The translations under genes were made by a program, and so were the position numbers. Shown in pieces: positions 31,830 through 43,590 of a stretch of 64,000 nt of DNA; positions within the stretch are counted from its first letter, which is position 1, and every line of letters begins with the position of its first letter. The notes beneath the pieces are model-generated. The model made no database searches. It worked only from the letters and a program-made list of their open reading frames with translations, and was not told the DNA's origin. This DNA is from Parelaphostrongylus tenuis (Eukaryota > Nematoda > Chromadorea > Rhabditida > Metastrongylidae). The DNA is taken from the NCBI GenBank assembly GCA_019055375.1, contig JAHQIW010000296.1, positions 186,001 to 250,000 on the forward strand, in the 5' to 3' direction.

Positions 31830-32990
31830 ATGTGTTTGATGATGCTGACTGTGTTCTACACTTGGGATGTCTAATTGGCTTTCTTGTAGCTGCGCAAATA
31901 AACTGAATAGGGCTTTTATGGAAAACTTATAATAAACTGAATATAGTTGACTGGGAGGTTTCTAGTCGTTCTTAGCATATAATTCAGCAATCTCATTGCT
32001 ATGAAATTGGAAAGCTTAACACATCATGAGTTGGTGCGATGAACCTTTAGATGAATCCCAGGAAGGCTAACTCGCAACGTAGTATGTAGATCCAACCGAG
32101 AATTTTTGATTATTCATCAGTGCACGCAAATTCGAAAAGATGCTTTACTCAGTTGGTAGAGATATACGACTTTGACGAAAACTGATATGGGATCAAGTAG
32201 TCAAGTTTTCTTTGGCAAAATCAACTGGATCTTAGGCATGTATTCGATACTGTGAAAAATGAGAAACTCGTTCAAATACCAACCAAACGCTAATTTTTCA
32301 TCCACTCTCAAAGAATTGATTATTCAGCCAAGAAGAGTCTGAAGAAATTATGAACCACTTGCTGAAAAACGTCCGACGAGTATCTGAAACCTATCGAAGC
32401 ACTTCAAGCAGCTCATCGTCTCGACCGCATCCTCTCAACGGCTGAATTTTTTCTACTGTAAATGACACTATTTAGTTGCATTTTAAAAGAGATTACAAAA
32501 GATGTTAAATTTAAATCCTCATCAAGGTAGAATTTTTGGGGGCATTTTTATTTGTAATAGTTCGAGTTGACTTCGCCATGATCAGGCAATGTTTGTGTGG
32601 GCCGTTGAGATCTCTAAGGTAATGATGGGGAACCGTCAGCAACAAGAAAGGGATCTACGTAACGATTCGTACAAGCATAACAAATTAGAGGTGGAGAAAT
32701 TTCTTTGCTTATAGAGTTTTTGTTGCTCTAAGTGTGTGATCAGTGAATAAGGGTAATGTCGGTGTAACTTCAGGTCTTTGTCATCTGTATCAATGTGATG
32801 TTACAATATATACGAATTTTATCCAGTATCACTTCCGTTGAAAATTATTGTTTCGAAAGGAATATATAGCAACACGAATCCTTACGCTGTAATATACATC
32901 GAGATGCTCAGTGAACACGGTTGCTTAGGCTCTTATAAAAAGTATCACCAGGGAATCGAGTGGATCCAAAGAATGTGATCAGTATGCCTC
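31830..32990. other. no recognised gene
   Basis: CTCAGTTGGTAGAGATATAC (about 32149) resembles a tRNA A box but the rest does not fold. Otherwise nothing assignable. Confidence 0.35.
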
Positions 32991-32999
32991 CTTGTGAGC

Positions 33000-33215
33000 A
33001 AAGATACCACCTCAGACAGGAGTCGAACACGCGTTTAATCCATATCGGGGACGAATCGTATCACAGACATATTGAAGAATGAGTGGTGGTGCGAATGTAC
33101 CTCGGTGGTGTAGTGGTAGCACATGTTCCCGGTATGGATGAAACGAGGATTCGGCTCCCGTTTTAGGTCGTTTTTCCTTACCATTCAATTCTCTTAGGTA
33201 TATATGAAAGACCAT
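33000..33215. repeat. tRNA-like foldback (family E), short copy
   Basis: The left part (33010-33060, minus-strand CCTCAGACAGGAGTCGAACA) and right part (33099-33168, plus-strand CTCGGTGGTGTAGTGGTAGC to GGATTCGGCTCCCG) are inverted copies of one tRNA-like sequence. The right outer end carries CATTCAATTCTCTTAGGTAT, the family's terminal block. Confidence 0.7.
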
Positions 33216-34740
33216 AGCACTGCGAAAATGCAGTAAAAATTCTAGAAATTTCGAGTATCCCTACTTGGTCTAATTGACCCATATATCTCACTTAAGCGAA
33301 ATGTTTATTTTCACACATTCGCGGATGAGTGTACTTAGGCGAATCTCGAGTTTATCATGTTCGTCGAACATGAGCAACCTGAACTTTGTAACAAAATTTG
33401 GTCTACTTCAAAAAATCATATAAAAACAGCGTAGAACAAAAATTTTCAGTCCAAAGTCCAATATCCTTAAGAGTACTTCAAATAGCTACAAATGCTGTGA
33501 GAAAACTAAAACATGATTTCGCTTGCGTTATCAAAATAAGGGAGCATACTGATGACGGGATCGAGCCCTTTCTCTGAAACATAATGTCTATAGCAATATG
33601 TGCAACGCATGGAGCATGGTGAGCTGGAAGCTCATTACGCTTAATGGACATTTTTCTGGCAATTTGTTTAGCCAGCGGACTTTTTTCTGCATTTGTTATT
33701 TTCAATTGATGGCTCGTCGGACACAAACGTTATGTGAACTGTAGTCCATAAAAACTGTTCTCTACATTATACTAATCTACTTAGACTCTTGGGTTGCCCA
33801 TCTTCACGAATAGCACGTAACCCGCTGATGTTCCTTTCCTGGCTCTATCTCTCACGTCCATGACAGTGAATCAAATCGAATAATGTGAGGCCCGTGAGAC
33901 AAAATCCAAGATCCAGGAATATTTCATTTAAAAGCGTTGTCCAGATGATCTCTTTAGGGAAGACATGCATACTCGTTGAGTCCATCTCACCACTTTTCCT
34001 TCTATATACCATGTGTTGCTCTGGTTATTTGACTGACCCATCCGTGCTTCGGCTTCGATATATATCCTTCGAGATTCCGAAGATGGGATAAGTTTGGACG
34101 ATCTGATTAGATTTCAAAGAGCGTTGTTCAGCCCGCACTGTGGGTGGTACACTGTTTTTTCCGCGGTTGTAAAATCATCCTCTTGGACAACAGAGTGCTA
34201 AAAAACTGCTGAGATGAACAAATGGATGCGGAACTTGTGGTGCGTTAGTAGGTCATTAGCTTCCTTTAGTAGCCCAAATGTTGTCGATGCTATAATGTCT
34301 CTGCCTGATTTCTGCTGCATTTTGTTCTTCATGTTCATTGAAAGTTCGAAGCTCTAATCATACGTGCGAGATAGCCACAAACTGCACTCTATCTGTTCAT
34401 CTTCGTTTCTTGAATTTTCTCAAAATTGCATCTTCATCCTCTCTATGCGTAGTTCAGTATTTTTCCGCTTTTGTAAGTATATTGAGCATCATCTCTGCTT
34501 CAATGCTATTCCTCGAATAGATGGCCGTTTCATGGAGAAAATAAAGGTTTGCCAGGAACTTGCTCTCCATAAATATTCTATTTTCGAACTAGGAGTCATT
34601 TTAAGCCTCTTCAAATATGGGTACGGTGAAGGACCAATAGAAAAGCTGTAAGTATGCTGCTCCGATAACAGTCAGATATATTCCTATGTCTCATACCGAG
34701 CCGTTCAATACACCAATGTCACGTTGAAATCTGTACTACA
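33216..34740. other. no recognised gene
   Basis: AT-rich intergenic DNA. Small open frames on both strands show no domain or splice support. Confidence 0.35.
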
Positions 34741-34797
34741 GTTTTGATGCAGTCAACTACTTTTCCGAATTTTGATGCAGTCAACTACTTTTCCGAG
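34741..34797 (+). repeat. 28-base tandem duplication
   Basis: TTTTGATGCAGTCAACTACT followed by TTTCCGAA occurs twice in direct succession. Confidence 0.9.
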
Positions 34798-34949
34798 AAC
34801 GTTGTTCCATTCTTTTGCTCATAAAATTCAAAAAGCAGTAGAAAGGACCTAATGTGTTTTATAGATGAATTACAGCTCCTTAATTATTGCATTCACTGTC
34901 ACCATAGTATTACTCAAAATTTCTAATGTTTTGACTGCATTTTTCGCAG

Positions 34950-35830
34950 TGTTACGATGTTTCCAAACCGGTAGGACGACAAATTGACTCCTTTTTTGTA
35001 TTACAAAAACAAAAGAGTGTTGATTCTAAGGATATTCGAATAGTATTTGTCGATGACATTTTCCAGTGTCCTTTGGAAGCTGTGACTATTTTGTCAGTTT
35101 CGGCAAATATCTGGTGTCTAAAAGTTCCGGCAAATACCTCGTATCCAAAGAAACCACAATTATTTGTGGCTAATTAACATACAACATGCCCTACAGAAAC
35201 TTTGGTGACCATTACACCTGAGAGAATTGAGTGGCGAGCCAAAATACGACTTCAGATGGGAGTCGAGTACCCGCGTTTCATTCATACCGAAAACGCATGT
35301 TACCACTACGCTACAGAGGTACTTTTGCGCCACCACTCATTCTTCAACATCTCCATTTTAGCCATCAGCCAACAACCTTTATCAGGTTTGGTTGGGTATG
35401 CGATTTAGCTTGATTTTGCTCACCACTCAATTCTCTTAGGTGTATTGGTCACCATAGTTTTTGTGTGTTACGTTGTGTTTATAAATAGCCATGAATAACT
35501 GTAGTTTCTTTAGATACGAGGTATTTGTCGGAACCTTCAATTCTGGCATGAAACAAGTGTAGAGCTAGTGTGTTGATGGTAACTAGTGAAAGGTTCTCTA
35601 GGTATTCATGTCTTTTCCTGTCCAAATTAGTATTTTTTCAGTTGTTCGGCGACAAAACAGCATGTAGAACGGAAAGGAAAACCGCTACGACAAAAAATTG
35701 AGCCCTTCCTTGTATTACAAGAAACAGGAGAAACGTGGTTTCTTGGGATATTTGAGTAGTAATCTGGATGCATTTTCCATTGTCTCTTTGGAAGCTGTGG
35801 CTATTTTGTTGGGAACCAGAGATCGCATCC
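34950..35830. repeat. direct repeat pair flanking a tRNA-like foldback (family E)
   Basis: The segments 34950-35130 and 35665-35830 are diverged direct repeats (shared TTGTATTACA, GATATT, GCATTTTCC / ACATTTTCC, TTTGGAAGCTGTG, CTATTTTGT). Between them lies a foldback with inverted ends at about 35105-35170 and 35490-35555 (CAAATACCTCGTATC). Its interior holds a minus-strand tRNA-like sequence (35248-35319) and GAGAATTGAGTGG / CCACTCAATTCTC blocks. Confidence 0.65.
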
Positions 35831-36802
35831 ACAACCGTCATAAAAAACCATATGCAAACCATAGCCTGAGCAAAAAAATGCCAATGATAGAGTGGAATTT
35901 TATTTTTGCTGCTACAGCACTGAGATGTTTTCTGAAATCCAGATACAGCTTCGAAATCTTTGGAATTCAAGCTATAGAATGAATACTGAAAATCTGAAAT
36001 AAAAGGGAAAAAAGTTCCTACAGCACAAATAGCATCACTTGTTTAAGTCCTTCATTTCTGTGTTATCGTCGGATTCTTAGTGAAGTTAGACGACTTAACG
36101 ACATCGTAATCCGAATATCTTGATAAAAGGTTCTGCTCACTCGGTTCGTGCTAACATTTTTTCAGCATCAAATAAATAATACGTATCTCAGAAAAACTGA
36201 TCGTTCATCTCGTTTAGAATCGGTATGTAATGATGGGTGATTGCGGCGGAATGAAAACTTCTTCGTTCGTTCAGAGACGTATAGCACTCAGTGTTGACCA
36301 GTGTGGGCACTTCAAAGTTCACAGGTATCGAATTTCTTGTTTTCAATAAGGGCGAAAGGGTAGGAGTCAATTGTCATCTCAACCCATCTTCCAGAGCACA
36401 TTTCTTTTCAATTGTCTTTTGCTAACCTCGCTTAAAGCTGCATATAATCTGATAGCATATTTTAGGCTCCTCACGAAGCTGTTATGGCAGTTATATAGTT
36501 CTAGACGTACCTTTCGGCCTCTCAATCACGGCAGTAGCACGATGCCTTTGTTTCACCTAATCCTCTGTAGTGTAATGTACCCCTTACATATGGTGGAATC
36601 GACGGCAAACATACTCTACACTGCACGCGAAAGGTGATAAAATCACTCGACGTGCAGGGTTAAACAGTCGTTTGATCGTGGCCGGTAAAACGTATATTGT
36701 AGTACCTTTATTTCCGACTGTTTTTTGAAATTCTCTTAGAACATTGAATAGTCTCAAAACATATTTTGAGCTTTTTAAGAGGTCCGTTATGGCACTTTCA
36801 TG

Positions 36803-36845
36803 GTGCTAAGCGTACGTTTCGGTCTTTCAGTATCATCAAAAGCAC
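36803..36845 (-). ncRNA. hammerhead ribozyme-like motif (family B)
   Basis: On the minus strand: GUGCU, UUGAUGA (C changed to U), arm UACU-GAAA-GACC, GAAAC, loop GUAC, GCU, UAGCAC. The palindromic ACGUACG in stem III and the GUGCU/AGCAC stem I define the family B pattern. The core substitution suggests it is inactive. Confidence 0.45.
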
Positions 36846-36881
36846 GGCACCTTTCGTGGACCGGGTAAAACGAAAGGGACC

Positions 36882-36924
36882 GTGCTACTGTCGAGATTGA
36901 AAGGTCAAAAGGTACGTCTAAAAC
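36882..36924 (+). ncRNA. hammerhead ribozyme-like motif (family B)
   Basis: GUGCUA, CUGUCGA (A changed to U), stem II GAUU-GAAA-GGUC, AAAAG (for GAAAC), GUACGUC, UAAAAC. Recognisable by position and by GUACGUC, but two core changes make activity unlikely. Confidence 0.4.
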
Positions 36925-37469
36925 TATATAACTGTCATAACAGGCTCATAAAAGGCTTAAAATATGTTACGAGATTATGCTTGAATACAATTGTTGAGCT
37001 CCATACTATTGTCACTGTAATCTTACTCTTCACCCCATCATTTACGCTCTGTTTTCGATTAAACATCATCACCCATTACCATACGTTAGATTACTGCTCC
37101 AATAATCAGTAATGTTGGAATTTTCTCAACTTTCTTCTCAACCAAAGGAATGAGATCCATTTTTTTTACTGCTTTTTGGTTTATGATACCAGACGTATAG
37201 CTTGCTGGACCATGAACGTGGGAGCCGGGTGCTCACGAATGGCTTGCCAGTCTCTCTCGGAGAAGCAAAAGGAGCTTGTTAGTTGGAAGCTACAGATGTA
37301 TGACATATCGGTGCTGCAGAAACAAGGAGCTCATTCCCTAAACCCACCTGAGGCTCTGGGAAGCACATGATCGTTTTTGATGCGCCTTTAAATCTTCTAT
37401 GCACCATCTGGGAACGCGTCACGTGGCCTCTGGACTGATCGCGCTTCAGGATCCCTCAAAGAGGAAGAT

Positions 37470-39095
37470 CAGTGAATGATTTCACTCCGACGCCCTAACG
37501 AGATAGTTACGACTTCCAGAAGGGATATGGAGGAAATCATCCACGATTGCTACTCGGATCTCTCCACTGGCCATGTCGTTTCACCGTCATATGAATCAAA
37601 AGAGGACGAATTCGCGATTCACCGGTTTTCCCTTCAGAAATCCGACACGTTATCTTGTCGGTGAAGAACAGAACAAGACTCAATCCAGACAACAAGACCA
37701 CAACATCTGAAGAACCCAACGTCAGTTCTTATCTACACCGTGGCTCGGCTCCACACTCGTTACCTGCCAGAATGCAAGATTCCCATTTGATGGAAAATCA
37801 ACAAGACCGTGCTGTTATTCAAAAAGGAAGAACTTCACGACATAAGCAATTATCACCCGGTTGCTTACTGTCCGTCGTGTACAGACTTTTCACACTCGAG
37901 TCATTCTAGACAGGATTGGTAAAAACAGAGGATGTAGGGCTGCCAGGCGAACAAGCAGAGTTCCAAAAAGGATTTAGTACTAAAGAATAAATCCACAAAA
38001 CCACAGGATTTGTTGAAGTTTCACGGGAGTACAAAAGAGCACTGTGTCTCAGATTCGAAGAAAGCCTTTGATTCAGTAGGAACAGAAACGGTCACAGAGG
38101 ATCTGCACTGCCAGGGCGTCCTTACTCGGCACATACCAATCCTCGTGAGTTATATGAAGATTTCGTAACCCATATACCGCCATTTCATAACGATATTATT
38201 GTTGACGTAAGAGGAGGAGCTCGATAAGGCGATTACAATCATGCCAAAATTATTCACTGCGACCGTCCAAAGCGTCATGCGAACACTAGAATGGGAGATT
38301 ATGGAAGGCATCAACAGGCGAAACGAATGTTAACCGATTTCGACAAGCTTGTGAAAAGAATGGTCTCTTCTAACGAAGCGAGGTTTATGAGAAATGGATA
38401 GGTTATGAATGTCCCATTCACGCTCAACGAAACGAACATTTCTATTTGCTCCAGTTATGTCTATCTAGGTCGTGAAGTCGATTTGATAAACGACCTATTT
38501 CCAGAGTTGAGCAGGAGGAAACGAGTGGTTTGAGGAGCGTTCAAGGGCATTGGGGACGTAGTGAAAAGAAAGAACAACATCCGACTCCGTTGCCACCTTT
38601 TCAACTTGACGGCTATTTCTGCTCTAACGTATGCAGCAGAAACCTGATCGCTACGTAAGCAGGGTAAAAGATCACTTGGAGTTATTGATCACGCAGTCGA
38701 GAGGTCGATGCTAGGAGTATCCGTATATTGCAAATGAGTGAAAAGATCCGAAGTTCTGACCTATGTCATCGACCGAAAGTCAAAGATGCCGTTCTACACG
38801 CCATGCCATCGACAATAAGGTGGGCCAGACATGTGATGCGCATTAACGACAACCGATGGACGAGGGCTATTACCGAGTATTCTGAGGGATATTAAGCACT
38901 CCACGCGAAGACCACCGACCCAATTCCGATTTCTTCACAAAAATCCTAGAAAAAAGATATGATGCTCAACAAATCCCTACAGCGGGAGGACCGCACTGGG
39001 CTAGTCTTGCATGCGATAGGGAGAAATTGATGTATTTCTGGGTGTCCACTTGATTCACTCGACGATCAACGGGACGACAGGTGATACAGGTGGAC
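37470..39095 (+). mobile_element. RTE-type retrotransposon, old and frame-broken copy
   Basis: The region between the endonuclease and reverse transcriptase is visible in pieces (TTSRRDMEEIIHDCYSD, RHVILSVKNRTRLNPDNK), then reverse transcriptase parts corresponding to the 25.5 kb copy: AACAAGCAGAGTTCC, AAGAAAGCCTTTGATTCAGT, GGCAACACTGGGCTAG-like C-terminal sequence. Many frameshifts and a deletion remove the FADD motif. The 3' end GACGACAGGTGATACAGGTG equals that of the other two copies. Sequence upstream (37176-37450) may be more of the element but I could not align it. Confidence 0.85.
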
Positions 39096-40280
39096 TTCCC
39101 TTCAAATGGCTGCATACCAGTTCCATTACATGTTGTGCCCGTGTTATTTCAGCCTGCGAAAGAGCACTCTACCAATTTGTACACTAAATATCTCATCTCT
39201 GCTTAATAACCGCTGCGTGTATCTATATAGGACGATCTTCAGCTATGTCTGGATTAACGTACGCTTCGTCCATCTGTCGACTCTTCAGGTGTGTCACTGA
39301 TTTATGGATGCACGGCAACATCTATTCTCTCTTCATTCAACCGATAGGGTGAACAAAAACCTTTGTTAAACGGCTCCCACACCGATCTAATAATTCTTTT
39401 ATGAGCAAAAGTTCAATGATTAAGCAGAATAATGAATGATGTATAATTCAGGGAACTCAGTCTCAATGCCATTGAAGATTAAGGTTTGTTCTGGTTTTAT
39501 GCTGGCTTTAGGACGAGAGGTGGCCTATCGCAAGCTTTCATAATTGCCTTTAACTGAGTTTGGCTAAAAATTAATCAAGCGCTAAAACAAAAGAACTTTT
39601 TTTAGAAAACTATGGGTATTGTGGAGTGCCACGAGTTCCATGCAGTCACCAACTCACGTCTGAGTTTACAAAACTCTTCCCAGAAGCAATAAAATAAGGG
39701 AAGAGAAAACACCGGCCCCAAATACTGTTGCAGTGGCTGGGAGAAGTGCTAAAACAATTGCTAAGAATTCCCCAACTAAGGAACTCAGATAATGCTTTCA
39801 AGTGCACAAACACATCACCTATTATAGAATATCTCAGTAGTAAAGGAGATTATCTTTGGCATTTGCTGAACTGTCACATCATTTTACCCCAACATAAGCA
39901 TTTATACACGGCGTGAAATGTCATGCACCATTTATTAGAATGCTAATTCCCTAGTTGATAAAAGATTGACAAATATGTTTTGTGTCGAAAAATGGAGGTC
40001 TATGCCATATTCGAATCTCCCGCCCGATCTCCTTGTATTCTGTTATCTGCAAACTTTTCAGTAATGCTACTTTTAACGAAAATAGAGGAATGCAAGACGA
40101 AGGATAGTCACTCACTTTTGAAAAATGCGACGTTTCCAACGAAAGGGCTATTCGAAAACATTTCAACATAAACAATCAAGAGAAAAACAGAATGCACACG
40201 AATTTCGAATTTAACTACTTTGTGTATAATAAATTGACTTTCCTTTGCTCGGCAATGCCAATCAACCATGTTTTTTGTTA
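39096..40280. other. no recognised gene
   Basis: Intergenic DNA; no domain, splice-bounded exon or assigned repeat. Confidence 0.35.
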
Positions 40281-40290
40281 ATTAAGCTTC

Positions 40291-40372
40291 TAACATGAGG
40301 TAAAAAATAAATAAATTCATTCGGCTCACGTTAACATGAGGTAAAAAATACATAAATTCATTCGGCTCACGT
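40291..40372 (+). repeat. 41-base tandem duplication
   Basis: TAACATGAGGTAAAAAATA(A/C)ATAAATTCATTCGGCTCACGT occurs twice in succession. The next bases (40364-40390) read on the minus strand GGCUCAGAAGAAGAUGAAAC plus GUGAGCC, a family C-like core without a proper stem II. Confidence 0.75.
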
Positions 40373-41489
40373 TTCATCTTCTTCTGAGCCGAGTGCCAAC
40401 ACTCGTTCATCCTCGTTGCAGTCTTCGTGCTCTATCTCCATCGAGTCGAATCTTCTTCGGTGTATAATCGCTGCATTGTCGAGTGAGGTTCTTCCTTTGA
40501 GTGATACCCACCAAGGAATATTTGACTAGATGAACAACGAAAGCGAAGAGATACGACGCTGCCTTAGCAATCATGTATTGAACAGTTTTGTTTAGTTGGA
40601 GTTTCCAACAGCTTATGCCTTAGTAAATCAATGGATACGAATGGAGCTATGAACCATAGACATCATATTGATGCTCCCTTTATTTCCCCACTTCAAAGTT
40701 CGGATAATGCTCAGCGTTTAATAGTCATCTTTACAGTTTGTCTTCAGTGCGATAATCAAACGTAAGGCTCAACTCGTCTTCCACAGACTTAGCTGAAACT
40801 TAGCTCAAGCATGTGAAATTGATTTTTTGACTTGCAACTGATGTTCTTTTTCTTCTGAAAGGATGACTGTGTTGAATGTACTGTAGAGTCGAGAGTTGAA
40901 ATAGATTAATACCGTGGCTACATAATGGATGAGCTTTCAATGTCACAGAAAGTAAAAAAAAGGATATTGAATGAAAACTAGGGCCATGCGCAGAATACCA
41001 AGGAAGAGTCGCTGAATATCAAAAAAAAAAAAAAAAACTCAGAATTTACGAACTATGCAGTATTACGAATTACATTACAAGAACTACAAAGCTGAGGTCC
41101 AAGATGAAATAGTGATGTGCTCAACCATGATTCGTATTTGATTGATCTTGGGAATTAGACATAGTCCTATTCCACAGATAGCGAAAATCATCAATGGTTG
41201 TAAACGCGCTAAACGAGTGCCGACCTTGTTTCGAAGTTTCACTCGGTTTTCCTCCGTATCAAAATCTTTCTCTACCAAAAGTATTTGAAAGGGTGAAAGC
41301 TACAGCTATGGCAAAATGAAGTTTTCTCTCTCTTAAACTCAAGGAGAAGGATAATACGGCGTTTAGCGTCATCTAGAGATAACATAGGCTGATACAATAC
41401 TGCACCAGAGGCTTTGAAGAAACGAATTGACGGATATCACGATCAACATCGCATGTGTGAAAAAGATTGACTAATTAAAAGCGGTGAGT

Positions 41490-41700
41490 ATGTTGAGAGT
41501 TGATTTTGTGCTTGATGCGATTGAAATCTAGATCCGGTGATTTTTTTCTGAAGGAGTAATGGAGGTGTTTGACTAATATGATTGCGGACAATTTGACCTT
41601 TCCAGGCTCTGAAGAAGACGAACTGCCGAAGTCAGCTGTCAAATAAAGTTTAATGTAACACCTCGTGTTTGGCTTAAAGAAGAAAATCAGGAAAGATCGA
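41490..41700 (+). repeat. PLE-type terminal repeat, solo copy with family C core
   Basis: The segment parallels 62410-62610 block by block: TGATTTTGTGCTTGATGCGAT, GGAGTAATGGAGGTGTTTGA, then GGCUCUGAAGAAG (41605-41617) and GCCGAAGUCAGCUG. The core lacks two bases of GAAACGUC (it reads GAAGUC), so it is not expected to cleave. Confidence 0.65.
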
Positions 41701-43590
41701 TCAATTGAAAATCATGATAAGAGCGCCATTTGAGCTAGCTGAAAATGTCAATGTACATATAGTATACTAATTCATGGGGTCGACTTTCTGTTAACCTCGC
41801 GGTTATCAATAACTCATTATTTTTAACACAAGGTTGTTATTATACTATTTATTATCGACACCTGACGCCTGGCAGTTTTTGCTTTCTCTAGAGCCTGAGG
41901 AGATTAAGCTGACTGCAACCAACGCAAGTTGTAGTGTTCACGAATATCATCCGAACCGTCGTTTACGGAACTCAGTTGGATTATGACACTAAGCGTACTG
42001 AACTCAGAAAATAGGAATAAAGACCGTCATCTATGAGTGGTACGTCGAGTACTTGCCAACAACGACGATTTACCATTCTATCATTATGGGGGACAGTTCT
42101 GAGACATAGACACCTACTGATTACGCTAAGCATCCGCTACCATTTGTCGTAGCACAAACAACGACATGGTGATTCGTCGCATTTTCTATTCTTTTCTACA
42201 ACTGAACCGAGTATGGATAATCTCACGACTGACAAAGTACAAGCGGTGTAGCTGAAAACACTAATAATAAATCTACTCCCATATCGTTGTGGGATAATCA
42301 GGGCTTAACGAGAATCATCTGTGCACTTTTCAGAAAATGCTTATTAGAATAGAAAATTCGGCCTCAGCGTTTCTACGATTTAACCTCACATCACAAGATT
42401 GATATGAAAATATTCCTGCCAACTTCCGACACTTCGCTTTTCTCAGAGCCAATAATTTAAGTTAATAGTCCACAGTAGATGGTCCGGTTGTGGTTTTCGT
42501 TTTCCTGTCGTTCAAGTCGGCAGAGCACCACTCGAAAGGGAAATTTTACTCGGCAATGCCCTTATGTATAGGACGATCATTGGTGATGCCAATTGGCCGT
42601 TGATAGTAATCAATTTTTCAACGCATAATCCATCCTGTAGGAATCAGTATCATTAACAGCTAACTCAGAACGCAATTATACTTTGAAGACCGATTTTTCT
42701 CCGGAAATCGACATTAGCAGCTGATAATAGTATCTTTTATGAAAGATGAAATCATGAAAGAAGTCGGTTTCAAAAGTGAAGTCTTAACACGTGAATCGTC
42801 AACAACCTTGAATGAGTCCATGTGCTTCTTAAGTTCATAGAGCTTACTGGAAGCTTTAAGAAGCCTCTAAAGAAGTACAAGTATTAATCTATCTATAAGC
42901 TCACCATTGATTGGCATCTCTGGGTCAACTAGTCATCAATTGTCTTACTACGAATGTGAGAACCTAAGTTTCTTGTTAGAGACATTCGCTATGATATTTA
43001 GGTGAATGGGAATTAAGATAAGAAACAATGTAGCACCCTATTCCTTTGTAGCAAATGTGAGAGAAATGAAACGTTAATAAGATGGCGGTCAGAAAAATAT
43101 AGCGCAGAGTATTCTTATGAACAGAGCTAAGGTTTGTCCAACTCTGCCCAATTTCGAAATCGAAGCCGTATAATTTGCCAAACGACCGCAGACGATCAGA
43201 TTATCTTATCTGAAAATTGCTGAAAGAGCTACGCTGATTCCAGTGACTTCACTGACTGCAGGAGACTGCCCTTATAATCGAATTTTTTTGAACGTTTTCC
43301 GGAATATCCAACGCTCGCACATTCGTCATGTTGGTAAAAGACGTTTAAATTAACAGAATATAAATTTCAGTTTCAATATACGAGCTTGCGTTCCAGTCAT
43401 ATGGGGATTTGTTAAATTTTATATTTTACGAATTGAATATGGTTCTAAATGAATATTAAATGAAGGACTTTAGGCGCTGAGGAAAGCAAGGAAGATATAT
43501 GTCTCACAAGTGAAGAAAAGCAAGGAATTCGAAATTGGCCATATTTCTAAATGTTAAAGAAACCACTCCCAAGCAGGACTGTTTGACAGT
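41701..43590. other. no recognised gene
   Basis: AT-rich DNA. GAGATTAAGCTGACTGC at about 41900 resembles the GAGATTAAGTTAACTGC of the PLE remnant at 62280, so a further PLE scrap may be present. No exon found. Confidence 0.3.

Larger units (their letters stand above)
36435..36990. repeat. cluster of family B ribozyme repeats
   Basis: Three family B arms: 36438-36560 (core on minus strand, 36498-36540, degenerate CUGCCGU), 36755-36850 (core on minus strand) and 36870-36990 (core on plus strand). The last two form a foldback. Shared blocks are AGTTATATAGTT(C/T)TAGACGT, CCATAACAG/TCATAACAG and ATATTTTA(G/A)GCC. Confidence 0.75.
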
